Shown here piece after piece: positions 50,697 to 61,835 of a DNA stretch of 64,000 nucleotides. Positions within the stretch are counted from its first letter, which is position 1. Each line of letters opens with the position of its first letter. The position numbers and the translations under genes are program-made. Source of the stretch: Mesorhizobium sp. GTDB taxonomy: Bacteria > Pseudomonadota > Alphaproteobacteria > Rhizobiales > Rhizobiaceae. The stretch lies in assembly GCF_023954305.1 (NCBI RefSeq), contig NZ_JAMLIG010000001.1, positions 3,058,001-3,122,000 on the forward strand. The letters are read 5' to 3'. A model generated the notes under the pieces. That model searched no databases. It worked only from the letters and a program-made list of their open reading frames with translations, and had not been told where the DNA came from.

Positions 50697-51866
50697 ATGA
50701 AATTCACGCCCGAACACGAGAGCCTTCGCCGCACGGTGGCGAAGTTCGTGGAGAACGAAATCAACCCGCATGTCGAGGAATGGGAGGCGGCGGAGGAGTT
50801 TCCGTCGCACGATCTGTTCAAGAAACTCGGCGATCTCGGTCTGCTCGGCATCAAATACGATCCCGACTATGGCGGGCTGGGGCTCGACTTCACCTATTCG
50901 ATGGTGATGGCGGAGGAACTTGGGCTGGTGACCTGCGGCGGCGTGCCGATGGCGATCGGCGTCCACACCGACATGTGCACGCCGGCGATGAACCGCTTCG
51001 GCTCCGACCACGTGAAGCGCAATTTCCTCGCGCCGGCGATCGCCGGCGACGTCGTCGGCTGCCTCGGCGTGTCGGAACCGGGCGGCGGCTCGGACGTGGC
51101 GGCGGTGAAGACCACGGCGCGCAAGGACGGCTCGGATTACGTGATCTCCGGCACCAAGATGTGGATCACCAACGGCATGAAGGCCGACTGGTGCTGCCTG
51201 CTCGCCAATACGTCGGACGGACCGGTGCACAAGAACAAGTCGCTGATCGCCGTGCCGATGGATGCCAAGGGCATCACGCGCCAGAAAATCAAGAAGATCG
51301 GCATGAACTCGTCGGACACGGCGCAGCTGTTCTTCGACGAGGTGCGGGTGCCGCAGGCCAACATCATCGGCCAGGAGGGCTTCGGCTTCACCATGCAGAT
51401 GATGCAGTTCCAGGAAGAGCGGCTGTGGGGCGCGATGAGCTCAATCAAGGGGCTCGACCGGCTGATCGACCTCACCATCGACTATACGCGCGACCGGCAG
51501 GCTTTCGGCAGATCGGTGCTCGACAACCAGGTGGTGCACTACCGGCTGGCCGAGCTGCGCACCGAGGTCGAGGCGCTCAGGGCGCTGACCTGGAGCGCGG
51601 CGGAGCAATATGTCTCCGGCAAGGACGTGACCAAGCTCGCCTCGATGGCGAAGCTCAAATGCGGGCGGCTGGCCCGCGAGGTAACGGATTCCTGCCTGCA
51701 GTACTGGGGCGGCATGGGCTACACGTTCGACAATCCGGTGAGCCGCGCCTATCGCGACACGCGGCTGGTCTCGATCGGCGGCGGCGCGGACGAGGTGATG
51801 CTGTCGATCATCTGCAAGCTGGAGGGCACGCTGCCCGGCACCGGCAACAAGGCGAAGTCGCACTGA
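50697..51866 (+). CDS. Acyl-CoA dehydrogenase
   Basis: FAD-dependent dehydrogenase of 389 residues introducing a 2,3-double bond into an acyl-CoA. Visible are the N-terminal helical domain (FTPEHESLRRTVAKFVENE), the flavin-binding strands (VVGCLGVSEPGGGSDVAAVKTTA, YVISGTKMWITNGMKADW), ERLWGAMSSIKGLDRLIDLTIDYTRDRQAFGRSVLDNQ and the C-terminal YWGGMGYTFDNPVSRAYRDTR. It shares the ATGA overlap with the hydratase gene. Confidence 0.94.
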   Translation: MKFTPEHESLRRTVAKFVENEINPHVEEWEAAEEFPSHDLFKKLGDLGLLGIKYDPDYGGLGLDFTYSMVMAEELGLVTCGGVPMAIGVHTDMCTPAMNRFGSDHVKRNFLAPAIAGDVVGCLGVSEPGGGSDVAAVKTTARKDGSDYVISGTKMWITNGMKADWCCLLANTSDGPVHKNKSLIAVPMDAKGITRQKIKKIGMNSSDTAQLFFDEVRVPQANIIGQEGFGFTMQMMQFQEERLWGAMSSIKGLDRLIDLTIDYTRDRQAFGRSVLDNQVVHYRLAELRTEVEALRALTWSAAEQYVSGKDVTKLASMAKLKCGRLAREVTDSCLQYWGGMGYTFDNPVSRAYRDTRLVSIGGGADEVMLSIICKLEGTLPGTGNKAKSH

Positions 51867-52660
51867 TGGCCGACTACGAGACCATCCTCGCCGAGGAGCG
51901 GGGCGGCGTGCTGTCGCTGACGCTCAACCGGCCGGCGGTGAGGAACGCCATGTCGATCGGCATGGCGCGCGAACTCAGGGCGGCGCTTGCCGCCGCAGAA
52001 GCAGGTGGGACTGTCCGCGCGATCGTGCTGCGCGGCGCGGGCGGGACATTCTGCGCCGGCGGCGACATTTCCGACATGGCGAAGGCCCGGGGAGAGCCGC
52101 AGACGCAAGGGCGCGACCCGTTCGCCGCGGTCAACCGCGAGTTCGGAGAGATGTGCGCCGCCTATGCCGGAACCGGCCTCGCCGTGGTCGCCGTGGTGGA
52201 AGGCGTAGCACTCGGCGGCGGCTTCGGGCTCGCCTGCGTGTCCGACGTGACGATCGCGGCACGCGGGGCGCGGTTCGGCCTGCCGGAGACGAGCCTCGGC
52301 GTGGTGCCGGCGCAGATCCTGCCGTTCCTCATCGAGCGGATCGGATATGGCCAGACCAAGCGTCTGGCGGTGGTCGGCGGCTTCGTCGAGGCGGACGAAG
52401 CGCTGGCGCTCGGGCTGGCGCATGAGGTGACGGACGACATCGACCGCGCCGTAGAAACATGCGTCGGCAAGATCCTGCGCTGCGCGCCGGGAGCGCTGGC
52501 GGCGACGAAGGCGCTGCTCGCCGAGGCGCGGCTGGCGCCGACCGGGGCGATGATCGACCGCGCGGCACAGGTGTTCTCGGCGGCGCTGACCAGCGCGGAA
52601 GGCGCGGAGGGAACGGCGGCGTTTCTGGAGAAGCGCAGGCCGGCGTGGGCTATCCGATGA
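51866..52660 (+). CDS. Enoyl-CoA hydratase/isomerase family protein
   Basis: Crotonase fold of 264 residues. The start SLTLNRPAVRNAMSIGMARELRAAL, the oxyanion-hole segments AGGTFCAGGDISDMAKA and VAVVEGVALGGGFGLACVSDVTIAA and the second active-site segment GLPETSLGVVPAQI are as in enoyl-CoA hydratases. Given the carboxylase in the operon, a methylglutaconyl-CoA or isohexenylglutaconyl-CoA hydratase-like role is possible. Confidence 0.93.
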   Translation: MADYETILAEERGGVLSLTLNRPAVRNAMSIGMARELRAALAAAEAGGTVRAIVLRGAGGTFCAGGDISDMAKARGEPQTQGRDPFAAVNREFGEMCAAYAGTGLAVVAVVEGVALGGGFGLACVSDVTIAARGARFGLPETSLGVVPAQILPFLIERIGYGQTKRLAVVGGFVEADEALALGLAHEVTDDIDRAVETCVGKILRCAPGALAATKALLAEARLAPTGAMIDRAAQVFSAALTSAEGAEGTAAFLEKRRPAWAIR

Positions 52661-52687
52661 TGCGGAATTTCGCGATCTTGAGAAGCA

Positions 52688-52876
52688 CCCCCTCACCGTC
52701 ACGCTTCGCGTGCCACCTCTCCCCCTGCCCGGGGGAGAGGAGACGCCAATCTCCAAGGGTGCCGACTTCCGCGGGCTTGGACTCCTCTCCCCCGGGCAGG
52801 GGGAGAGGTGGATCGGGCCCCCGGGTCCGGCCTTTGGCCGGCCGGAGGACAGGCTCCGCCCGAGACGGTGAGGGGG
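52688..52876. repeat. RIME-like palindrome between hydratase and biotin carboxylase
   Basis: Perfect 17-bp outer arms: 52684-52700 and 52864-52880 (AGCACCCCCTCACCGTC and its inverse). A second pair CCTCTCCCCCTGCCCGGG and CCCGGGCAGGGGGAGAGG lies inside. The left half is nearly identical to the element at 50536. Confidence 0.85.
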
Positions 52877-52910
52877 TGCTTCTGCTCTCTATCTCACGTC
52901 GGCGGTTCGC

Positions 52911-54852
<1,942 letters not shown>

Positions 54853-54860
<8 letters not shown>

Positions 54861-55713
54861 GGCAATCCTCACCTGCGCGCTGAACGGCGTGCTGACCGAT
54901 CCGTCGCAGAACGCGATTCCGGTGACGCCGGACGAATGCGCGGCGTCGGCACGCGAGGCCTATGACGCGGGGGCTTCGATCATCCACGTACATTTCCGCC
55001 AGCAGGGCGCGGGCAGGGGGCATCTGCCGAGCTGGGAGCCCGAGGTGGCGGTGGCCGTCTGCGAGGCGATCCGGCAGGCCTGTCCCGGCATCATCATCAA
55101 CCAGACGACGGGGACGGTCGGCAAGGACATTTCCGGCCCGCTCTCCTGCATCCGGGCGGTCCGGCCGGAGATCGCGGCCTGCAACGCGGGGAGCCTGAAC
55201 TATCTGAAGATCAAGACCGATGGGTCCTGGGCCTGGCCGCCGATGCTGTTCGACAATCCGGTCGAGAAGGTGAAGGCTTTTCTCGACACGATGGCGGAGG
55301 CCGGCGCGCTGCCCGAGTTCGAGTGCTTCGACACCGGCATCGTGCGCTCGGTCCAGATGTACGTGGCGAACGGCATGGCGCGCACGGCGCAGTACAATTT
55401 CGTCATGGGCGTCGCCTCGGGCATGCCGGTCGACGGGGAGCTGCTTGCGCTCTTGCAGAACTACCGGATCGAGGGCTCGCGCTGGCAGGCGACGCTGATC
55501 GGGCGGGCCGAGATCTGGCCGGTGCACCGGCGGGCAGCGGACCTGGGCGGCATGCTGCGGACCGGGCTGGAGGACACGTTCTACCTGCCCGACGGGACGC
55601 GCGCGACCGGCAACGGCCAGTTGATCGAGGCGCTGGCGGGATGCGCGAGAGGCGCTGGGCGCGAGATCGCCTCGCCGGCCGAGGCGCGGGCGATGCTGGG
55701 ACTGCGGCCGTAG
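54853..55713 (+). CDS. BKACE family protein (DUF849, beta-keto acid cleavage enzyme)
   Basis: TIM-barrel zinc enzyme of 286 residues with the family motif IIHVHFR (zinc ligands near H45, H47), NGVLTDPSQNAIPVTPDECA at the start and CFDTGIVRSVQMYV. BKACE enzymes transfer the acyl part of a beta-keto acid to acetyl-CoA, giving acetoacetate plus a new acyl-CoA. Overlap with the carboxylase gene by 8 bp indicates translational coupling. In this operon it may replace an HMG-CoA-lyase-like cleavage step. Confidence 0.9.
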
Positions 55714-55783
55714 GAGTGAAGACAGCCCAGTCGCCATGGGCGAGAACGAAATATGGAATGTCTCGAACGTTGTCTGCCATGAA

Positions 55784-55918
55784 CCCCCACCCCTAACCCC
55801 TCCCCACAAGGGGGAGGGGGAATCGAGCTTCGTCCACCTGAAGGTAGCTCTGGTGATTCAGTCGATACGGTAGCCTCTGGTTCCCCTTGCCCTTGTGGGG
55901 AGGGGTTAGGGGTGGGGG
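55784..55918. repeat. RIME-like palindrome with 29-bp perfect arms
   Basis: The 29 bases at 55784-55812 are exactly inverted at 55890-55918, the best symmetry in the window. Centre of 77 bp without gene. It separates the BKACE gene from the operator and the ligase gene and could terminate the first operon. Confidence 0.85.
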
Positions 55919-55971
55919 TATGCCCATGCCTTGGCAGCGAAGAACATGCCCTTGAACCACCGCGCCAATAT

Positions 55972-55988
55972 TGTTATGAGAGATAACA
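55972..55988 (+). promoter_or_regulatory. MarR-type operator before the ligase operon
   Basis: TGTTAT (55972-55977) and ATAACA (55983-55988) around GAGAG, 18 bp upstream of the ATG at 56007. The 17-bp sequence TGTTATGAGAGATAACA recurs in related form at 63506-63522 in front of the TRAP operon, which ends in a MarR gene. Probable binding site of that regulator. Confidence 0.7.
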
Positions 55989-56006
55989 GTATCCGGGAGG
56001 AGTAGA

Positions 56007-57869
56007 ATGCCGCTGGTTGACGTGCCGGGCATGAGGCCGGTGATGATGGGCGACCTGGCCGCCGATCTGGAGGCGAGGGACGACGGGTCGATCCTCGTGC
56101 GGCCGCGCGCGGCGCTGGGCGACTATCCGCGTTCGATGACCGACTGTCTCGCTCGCTGGGCGCGCGAGCGGCCGGACACCGTGTTCCTGGCTGACCGGGG
56201 GCCGGACGGGGAATGGCGGCGCATCACCTACGCGCAGGCGCTGGACAAGGCCCGGTCGCTGGCGCAGTTCCTCATCGACCACGGTCTCTCGGCGGAGCGG
56301 CCGCTGATGGTCCTGTCCGGCAATTCGATGGAGCACGGGCTGCTGGCGCTCGCCGCGATGATGGCGGGCATTCCGATCGCGCCGGTTTCGCCGGCCTATT
56401 CGCTGGTCTCCACCGACCACCAGAAGCTGCGCTATCTCGTCGGCCTGCTGACGCCGGGAATGATCTTCGCCGCCGACGGCCGACCTTACGAAAAGGCGCT
56501 GCGGGCGATCCTGGCGCCCGACATGACGCTGCTGATCGCCCGCGACCCCGTGGCCGACCTGCCGTCGGCGATGTTCGAAGCCGCGGCCGAGACAGTGGCC
56601 ACTTCCGCGGTCGACGCGGCCGATGCGGCGGTCACTCCCGACACGGTCTCGAAATTCCTGTTCACCTCCGGCTCGACCGGCATGCCCAAGGCGGTGATCA
56701 ACACGCAGCGCATGATGACCTGCAACCAGGTCATGATCGCCTCCGCGCTCGCCTTCCTGAAGGACGAGCCGCCGGTGATGGTCGACTGGCTGCCGTGGAA
56801 CCATACGGCGGGCGGCAACCACAATTTCGGTATCACGCTGCACAATGGCGGCACGCTCTATATCGACGACGGCTCGCCGACGCCGGCCGGCATCCTGAAG
56901 ACAGTCCGCAACCTGGAGGAGATCGCACCGACGCTCTACTTCAACGTGCCCAAGGGCTACGAGATGCTGCTCGACCATTTCGAGAAGAACGAGCGGCTGC
57001 GCAAGACCTTCTTCTCGCGGCTGAACCTGATGCAGTACGCAGGCGCCGGACTGTCGCAGCATGTCTGGGACGGACTCGACCGCATCGCCCGGGAAGCCAC
57101 CGGCGAGCGGATCATGATCATCACCGGTTACGGCGCGACCGAGACCGCACCTTTCGCCTTCACCACGACCTGGGCGGTCGAGCGGGCGGGCGAGGTGGGC
57201 TTGCCTGCGCCGGGGCTGGAGCTGAAGCTGGTGCCCAACGCCGACAAGCTGGAGGTGCGCCTGCGCGGGCCGAACGTCACGCCCGGCTACTGGCGTCAGC
57301 CGGACAAGACGGCCGAGTGCTTCGACGAGGAAGGCTTCTACATGATCGGCGACGCGCTGAAATTCGTCGATCCGCAGGACGTCAACCGGGGGCTTCTGTT
57401 CGACGGGCGCGTCTCGGAGGACTTCAAGCTCAACACCGGAACCTGGGTGAACCTCGCCTCGGTCAAGGCGGCGATCATCCGGGCGTTTGCGCCCTATGTG
57501 CGCGAGGCGGTGCTGACCGGGCTCAACCGCAACCATATCGGCGCAATGCTGTTCCTCGACGTGGATGCGGCGCGCAAGCTCTCGCCGGACCTTGCCGTGG
57601 CGCTGGAGACGGACTTGGCGGACAGCCCGGTGCTGCGGGCGCTGTTCCAGGAACGGCTCGACGCGCTGGCGAAGACCTCGACGGGCAGCGCCTCCTTCGT
57701 CGCGCGCGCCCTTATCCTCGACACGCCGCCGGCGATCGACAAGGGCGAGATCACCGACAAGGGGTCGATCAACCAGCGCGCCGTGATGGCCGCGCGCGCC
57801 AAGCTGGTCGAGGATCTCTACGCCGAGCCGCCACCATCCCACGTATTCGTCGCAAGGAAGAGCAAATGA
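56007..57869 (+). CDS. Feruloyl-CoA synthase-like acyl-CoA ligase
   Basis: AMP-forming CoA ligase of 620 residues. The P-loop FLFTSGSTGMPKAVINTQRM is at about residues 218-237, the motif MVDWLPWNHTAGG and GYGATETAPFAFTTTW bind the adenylate, and FYMIGDALKFVD with LFDGRVSEDFKLNTGTWV is the hinge region. The family annotation is feruloyl-CoA synthase, which activates hydroxycinnamic acids. The unusual C-terminal part lacks the classical GRxxxxIKxxG lysine context. The ATG at 56007 follows GGGAGGAG. Confidence 0.88.
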   Translation: MPLVDVPGMRPVMMGDLAADLEARDDGSILVRPRAALGDYPRSMTDCLARWARERPDTVFLADRGPDGEWRRITYAQALDKARSLAQFLIDHGLSAERPLMVLSGNSMEHGLLALAAMMAGIPIAPVSPAYSLVSTDHQKLRYLVGLLTPGMIFAADGRPYEKALRAILAPDMTLLIARDPVADLPSAMFEAAAETVATSAVDAADAAVTPDTVSKFLFTSGSTGMPKAVINTQRMMTCNQVMIASALAFLKDEPPVMVDWLPWNHTAGGNHNFGITLHNGGTLYIDDGSPTPAGILKTVRNLEEIAPTLYFNVPKGYEMLLDHFEKNERLRKTFFSRLNLMQYAGAGLSQHVWDGLDRIAREATGERIMIITGYGATETAPFAFTTTWAVERAGEVGLPAPGLELKLVPNADKLEVRLRGPNVTPGYWRQPDKTAECFDEEGFYMIGDALKFVDPQDVNRGLLFDGRVSEDFKLNTGTWVNLASVKAAIIRAFAPYVREAVLTGLNRNHIGAMLFLDVDAARKLSPDLAVALETDLADSPVLRALFQERLDALAKTSTGSASFVARALILDTPPAIDKGEITDKGSINQRAVMAARAKLVEDLYAEPPPSHVFVARKSK

Positions 57870-59119
57870 CCTCTACCGCCGAAAAAGGCCTCCGCTACCG
57901 GTTCGAGGATGCCTGGCTGATCGACGGGGCGCGCACGCCCTTCGTCGACTATACCGGCGCCTTCGCCGACATCTCGCCGATCGACCTCGGCATCAAGGCC
58001 GCCCGCGCGGTGCTGGAGAAGACCGGCATCGACCCGAAAGCGATCGGCACGACGATCGCCGGCTCGATGGCGCAGGCGTCATTCGACGCCTACATGACGC
58101 CGCGCCATATCGGCCTCTATGCCGGCGTGCCCTATGAGCGCCCGGCGCATCTGGTGCAGCGCATCTGCGGCACGGGAATCGAGGTTCTGGTGCAGGCGGC
58201 CGACCTGGTGACGCAGGAGCGGGTCGATCTGGCGCTCTGCGTCGGCGCAGAGTCGATGAGCCGAAATCCGGTTGCCGCCTACACGCACCGCAACGGCTTC
58301 AAGATGGGGCAGGTGGCGTTCAAGGACTTCCTGTGGGAGGCGCTGCTCGACCCGGCGGTGTCCTGCACGATGGGCGACACGGCGGAGAACCTCGCCAGGG
58401 ATTACCAGATCTCCCGCGAGGACGTGGACAGGTTCGCGGAGCGCTCGTTCAACCGTGCGCTGAAGGCGCAGGCCGACGGGTTCTTCGACGGCGAGATCGT
58501 CCCGGTAATGACAGAGACGTTCGAGCAGGACGGCTACAACGCGCGTGGGATCAAACTGCCGCGCGGCGTGGAGAGCGTGGGCAAGGACAGCCACGTGCGT
58601 CCGTCGCCCTACGAGGCGCTGGCGAAGATCAGGCCGGCGTTCGGCGGCGTGCAGACCGGCGGCAATTCGTCGGCCGTGGTCGACGGTGCGGCGGCTGCGA
58701 TCGTCGGCTCTCGCCAGGCTGCGGACCGCAACGGCAAGGCGCCCCTGGCCCGGATCGTGGCCGCGGCGACCGTGGGCGTGCCGCCGCACATCATGGGCAT
58801 CGGGCCGGTGCCGGCGATCCGCGCGCTGCTCGACGAGACGGGCCTTTCGCTCGACCAAATCGACAGGATCGAGATCAACGAGGCGTTCGGCGCGCAGATC
58901 CTCGCCTGCATCCGCGAGCTGGGACTCGACGAGGACAAGACCAACGTCAACGGCGGGGCGATCGCCATCGGCCATCCGCTCGGCGCCACCGGCGTGCGCA
59001 TCACGACCACAGTGGCACGCGAGCTCAAGCGCTCCGGCCTGCGCTACGGCATCGCCTCGGCTTGCATCGGCGGCGGGCAGGGGATTGCGGTGCTGGTGGA
59101 GAATGCCGACGTTCGGTGA
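57866..59119 (+). CDS. Acetyl-CoA acetyltransferase family thiolase
   Basis: Product of 417 residues, overlapping the ligase stop by 4 bp. The nucleophile Cys101 is in QRICGTGIEVL, then EINEAFGAQ, GGAIAIGHPLGATG with the histidine, and the second cysteine in ASACIGGGQG. Thiolases cleave beta-ketoacyl-CoA to acetyl-CoA and a shorter acyl-CoA. It would act after the ligase and hydratase steps in this cluster. Confidence 0.94.
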   Translation: MTSTAEKGLRYRFEDAWLIDGARTPFVDYTGAFADISPIDLGIKAARAVLEKTGIDPKAIGTTIAGSMAQASFDAYMTPRHIGLYAGVPYERPAHLVQRICGTGIEVLVQAADLVTQERVDLALCVGAESMSRNPVAAYTHRNGFKMGQVAFKDFLWEALLDPAVSCTMGDTAENLARDYQISREDVDRFAERSFNRALKAQADGFFDGEIVPVMTETFEQDGYNARGIKLPRGVESVGKDSHVRPSPYEALAKIRPAFGGVQTGGNSSAVVDGAAAAIVGSRQAADRNGKAPLARIVAAATVGVPPHIMGIGPVPAIRALLDETGLSLDQIDRIEINEAFGAQILACIRELGLDEDKTNVNGGAIAIGHPLGATGVRITTTVARELKRSGLRYGIASACIGGGQGIAVLVENADVR

Positions 59120-59177
59120 TGGTATGTCATCGCGCGCCGACCCCCCTCACCCGGCCTCAGCGACAGGAGAACTACGC

Positions 59178-59597
59178 ATGCTGGTAAATAGCCGCGAGGT
59201 CGAGATCGAATGGGGCGACTGCGATGCGGCCGGCATCGTCTTCTACCCGCGCTATTTCGCCATGTTCGATGCCTCGACCGCCTATCTGTTCGAGAAGGCG
59301 CTCGGCATGAAGAAGATCGCGTGGACGGAGCATTTCGGCATCGTGGGCATCCCGATGGTGGACACGGGCGCCAAGTTCATCATCCCGTCGCGCTACGGCG
59401 ACGTGATCCGGATCGAGACGCAGGCGACAGAGATCCGTCGCTCGTCCTTCGACATCCAGCACCGCGTCTACAAGGGCGAGGCGCTGGCGATCGAGGCGCG
59501 CGAGACGCGGGTGTGGGCGGGCAAAGACCCGGACAATCCCGACAGGATCAAGGGCTATGCGATCCCGGACGAGGTCGTCGCCGCGCTCAAGGGATAG
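59178..59597 (+). CDS. Acyl-CoA thioesterase, 4-hydroxybenzoyl-CoA thioesterase type
   Basis: Hotdog-fold protein of 139 residues. The start VEIEWGDCDAAGIVFYPRYFAMFDAS contains the catalytic aspartate (D16) of the 4-hydroxybenzoyl-CoA thioesterase family. CAGGAG precedes the ATG at 59178. In the ligase-thiolase unit it may release the aromatic acid product or rescue CoA. The MarR gene that follows is convergent (its stop lies 3 bp downstream). Confidence 0.9.
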   Translation: MLVNSREVEIEWGDCDAAGIVFYPRYFAMFDASTAYLFEKALGMKKIAWTEHFGIVGIPMVDTGAKFIIPSRYGDVIRIETQATEIRRSSFDIQHRVYKGEALAIEARETRVWAGKDPDNPDRIKGYAIPDEVVAALKG

Positions 59598-59600
59598 GGC

Positions 59601-60071
59601 TCACTCGACCTGCGAACGCTCACCCGCGAGCAGCCGGTCCAGCAGGCCGATCAGCCGATCCCGTTCTTCCGCGCCGCCGAGGCGATCGATCAGGCGGTTC
59701 TCGTGCTCGTTCCAGGTGGCGATCATCTTCCTGACGAAGCGCTCGCCCTCGGGCGTCAGATGCAGCGAATGCGAACGCTTGTCGACGTCGCCCTTACGCC
59801 GGTCGGCAAGGCCGCGCGCCTCCAGGCCGTCCATCAGGGCGACGAAATTCGCACGCTTGATGCCCAGCGCCTCGGCGATCTCGCTCTGTTTGAGGCCGGG
59901 CGTGCGGGCGATCATCGCGAGAACCGAGAACTCGGCCGGCCGCAGCTTCATCTTGGCGAAGGTGTGCAGGAAATCCTGGAACACCAGGAGCTGGGCGCGG
60001 CGCAGCTTGTAGCCGATGATCGTTTCCGTCTCCGGCAGGTCAAGGGTTCCCGGTTTCCCTGTCTTCGTCAT
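59601..60071 (-). CDS. MarR family transcriptional regulator
   Basis: Product of 156 residues from the ATG at 60071. The winged helix-turn-helix reads SEIAEALGIKRANFVALMDGLEARGLADRRKGDVDKRSHSLHLTPEGE. Its N-terminal extension and phenolic-acid-type neighbours recall FerR/CouR-like repressors that bind aromatic CoA thioesters. It is the last gene of the TRAP operon (4-bp overlap with DUF3237), so it is probably autoregulated through the operator at 63506. Confidence 0.92.
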   Translation of the reverse strand: MTKTGKPGTLDLPETETIIGYKLRRAQLLVFQDFLHTFAKMKLRPAEFSVLAMIARTPGLKQSEIAEALGIKRANFVALMDGLEARGLADRRKGDVDKRSHSLHLTPEGERFVRKMIATWNEHENRLIDRLGGAEERDRLIGLLDRLLAGERSQVE

Positions 60072-60538
60072 AGGACCTCGAAAAAGCTGATCCGAACGCC
60101 GTCTTTCAGTCGTGCGCCGCTGCCGATGCAAACGATCCGGTTCAGCCACAGATAGCGTGCGTCGCCGGTCTCGAATCGCGGCTGCGTTCTCATGTAATAC
60201 AATGCCGGATCGACCGCGTCGCCATGGGCCAACCGGTCGAGTACCTCCTTTGGTCCATGCCGGTAGCCGTAGTTGCGGATGTCGATGATGGCGCCGTCCT
60301 CCGTTTCCATCGCGTAGCGCGTGTCGAGTTCGGCGGTTCCGTCGGAAAAGACAGTCTGCCAGTCCGCGCCGAGATCGAGGATCCGCCCGCTGAGGCGCCC
60401 GCCTGTCACCTTGCCGCCGACGATCGGGATGATGCGCCTGCGGCCGCGGAGCCCGTCGCCCAGTTCGATCGGCGTGCCGAGTTCGACGTCGAGGTCACAA
60501 AGGTGGCGCAGTTGCGGCTGGGGGATCTGCTGGTTCAT
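60068..60538 (-). CDS. DUF3237 family protein
   Basis: Product of 156 residues with the DUF3237 pattern: LDVELGTPIELGDGLRGRRRIIPIVGGKVTGGRLSGRILDLGADWQTVFSDGTAELDTRYAMETEDGAIIDIRNYGYR, a beta-barrel protein found near aromatic and xenobiotic degradation genes. The function is unknown. It starts right after the DctM stop and overlaps the MarR start by 4 bp. Confidence 0.88.
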   Translation of the reverse strand: MNQQIPQPQLRHLCDLDVELGTPIELGDGLRGRRRIIPIVGGKVTGGRLSGRILDLGADWQTVFSDGTAELDTRYAMETEDGAIIDIRNYGYRHGPKEVLDRLAHGDAVDPALYYMRTQPRFETGDARYLWLNRIVCIGSGARLKDGVRISFFEVL

Positions 60539-60539
60539 G

Positions 60540-61835
60540 TCAGTTCATCGTGGTGGGAAGGAACAGGACGATCGCGGGGAAGGCGATCAGGAGGACCAAG
60601 CGCAGGATATCGGCCAGCACGAAGGGGAAGACGCCGCGGAAGATGGTGACAAGGTTCACGTCCCGCGCGATGGAATTGATGACGAAGACATTCATGCCGA
60701 CCGGCGGGGTGATCAGGCCGAGCTCGACGGTCATCACCACGATGATGCCGAACCAGATCGGATCGAAGCCGAGCTGGACGATGACGGGATAGACGATCGG
60801 GACGAGCAGGATGATCATCGCCATCGCGTCGAGGATGCAGCCCATGACCAGGAAGAAGGCAAGGATCACCGCAAGCGTGCCGTAGGCGCCGAAGTCGAGC
60901 GCGACGAGGAAGGCGGTGATCTTCTGTGGCGTCTGGGTGATGGTGAGGAAATAGCCGAACAGAATCGCCCCGATCAGGATCGTGTAGATGGCGACCGACG
61001 TGCGCAGCGCCTCGATGAGCGCGTCGAGCAAGGTGGAGAAGGTCAACCGGCGGCGCGCGAAGCCGATGAGCGCGGTGAGCAACGATCCCGTGGCAGCGGC
61101 CTCGGTTGCCGTCACAATGCCGAGATACATGGAACCGATGACGGCGACGAACAGAAGCAGCACCGCCCAGACGTCGCGCAGCGACGAAACGGCTTCGGAG
61201 GTTTCGAATGGCGTGCCGGCGGGCAGCGACCGGCGGTAGGCGATGCGCACGGCCGCCATGTACATCGCGATCGCCAGCAGGCCCGGCAGGATGCCGGCGA
61301 TGAACAGGCGGCCGACGTCCTGTTCGGTCATGTAACCATAGACCGCCAGCACGACGGAGGGCGGGATCAGGATGCCGAGGGTTCCGCCGGCGGCGACGAC
61401 GCCGGTGGCCACCGTGTCCGGATAGCCGGCGCCGCGCATTTCGGGAAGCGCGACCTTGGACATGGTGGCGGCCGTGGCGACGGAGGAGCCGGAGATCGCG
61501 GCGAAACCGCCGCAGGCGGCGATGGTCGACAGCGCCAGTCCGCCGCGCAGGTGTCCGAGCCAGGCGTGACCGGCGCGGAAAAGCTCGCGCGACATCCCCG
61601 ACTGGGTGGCGAGAACCCCCATCAGGATGAAGAAGGGGATGAGGGTCAGGTTGAAGTCGGTCACCGTGCGCAACGGCGACTGCGCGAGCAGGTTGAGCGC
61701 CGGCCCCCAGCCGGTGATCGCGGCGAAGCCGCCGACCCCGACGATGCCCATCGCGACGCCAATCGGCACGCGGATCGCCATCATCGCGAACAGGGCGACG
61801 AAGCCGGCAAGTGCGACGAGATCACCCTTCGACAT
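60540..61835 (-). CDS. dctM: TRAP transporter large permease (DctM type)
   Basis: Integral membrane protein of 431 residues with about 12 hydrophobic helices, the large subunit of a TRAP carboxylate transporter. Family segments: FILMGVLATQSGMSRELFRAGHAWLGHLRGGLALSTIAACGGFAAISGSSVATAATMSKVALPEMRGAGYPDTVATG and GTLGILIPPSVVLAVYGYMTEQDVGRLFIAG. It overlaps the small permease gene by 14 bp. Confidence 0.95.
   Translation of the reverse strand: MSKGDLVALAGFVALFAMMAIRVPIGVAMGIVGVGGFAAITGWGPALNLLAQSPLRTVTDFNLTLIPFFILMGVLATQSGMSRELFRAGHAWLGHLRGGLALSTIAACGGFAAISGSSVATAATMSKVALPEMRGAGYPDTVATGVVAAGGTLGILIPPSVVLAVYGYMTEQDVGRLFIAGILPGLLAIAMYMAAVRIAYRRSLPAGTPFETSEAVSSLRDVWAVLLLFVAVIGSMYLGIVTATEAAATGSLLTALIGFARRRLTFSTLLDALIEALRTSVAIYTILIGAILFGYFLTITQTPQKITAFLVALDFGAYGTLAVILAFFLVMGCILDAMAMIILLVPIVYPVIVQLGFDPIWFGIIVVMTVELGLITPPVGMNVFVINSIARDVNLVTIFRGVFPFVLADILRLVLLIAFPAIVLFLPTTMN

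Noticed and set aside
55974..57842. Minus-strand open frame of 622 codons opposite the ligase gene
   Set aside because: Shadow of the acyl-CoA ligase frame; no domain recognised.
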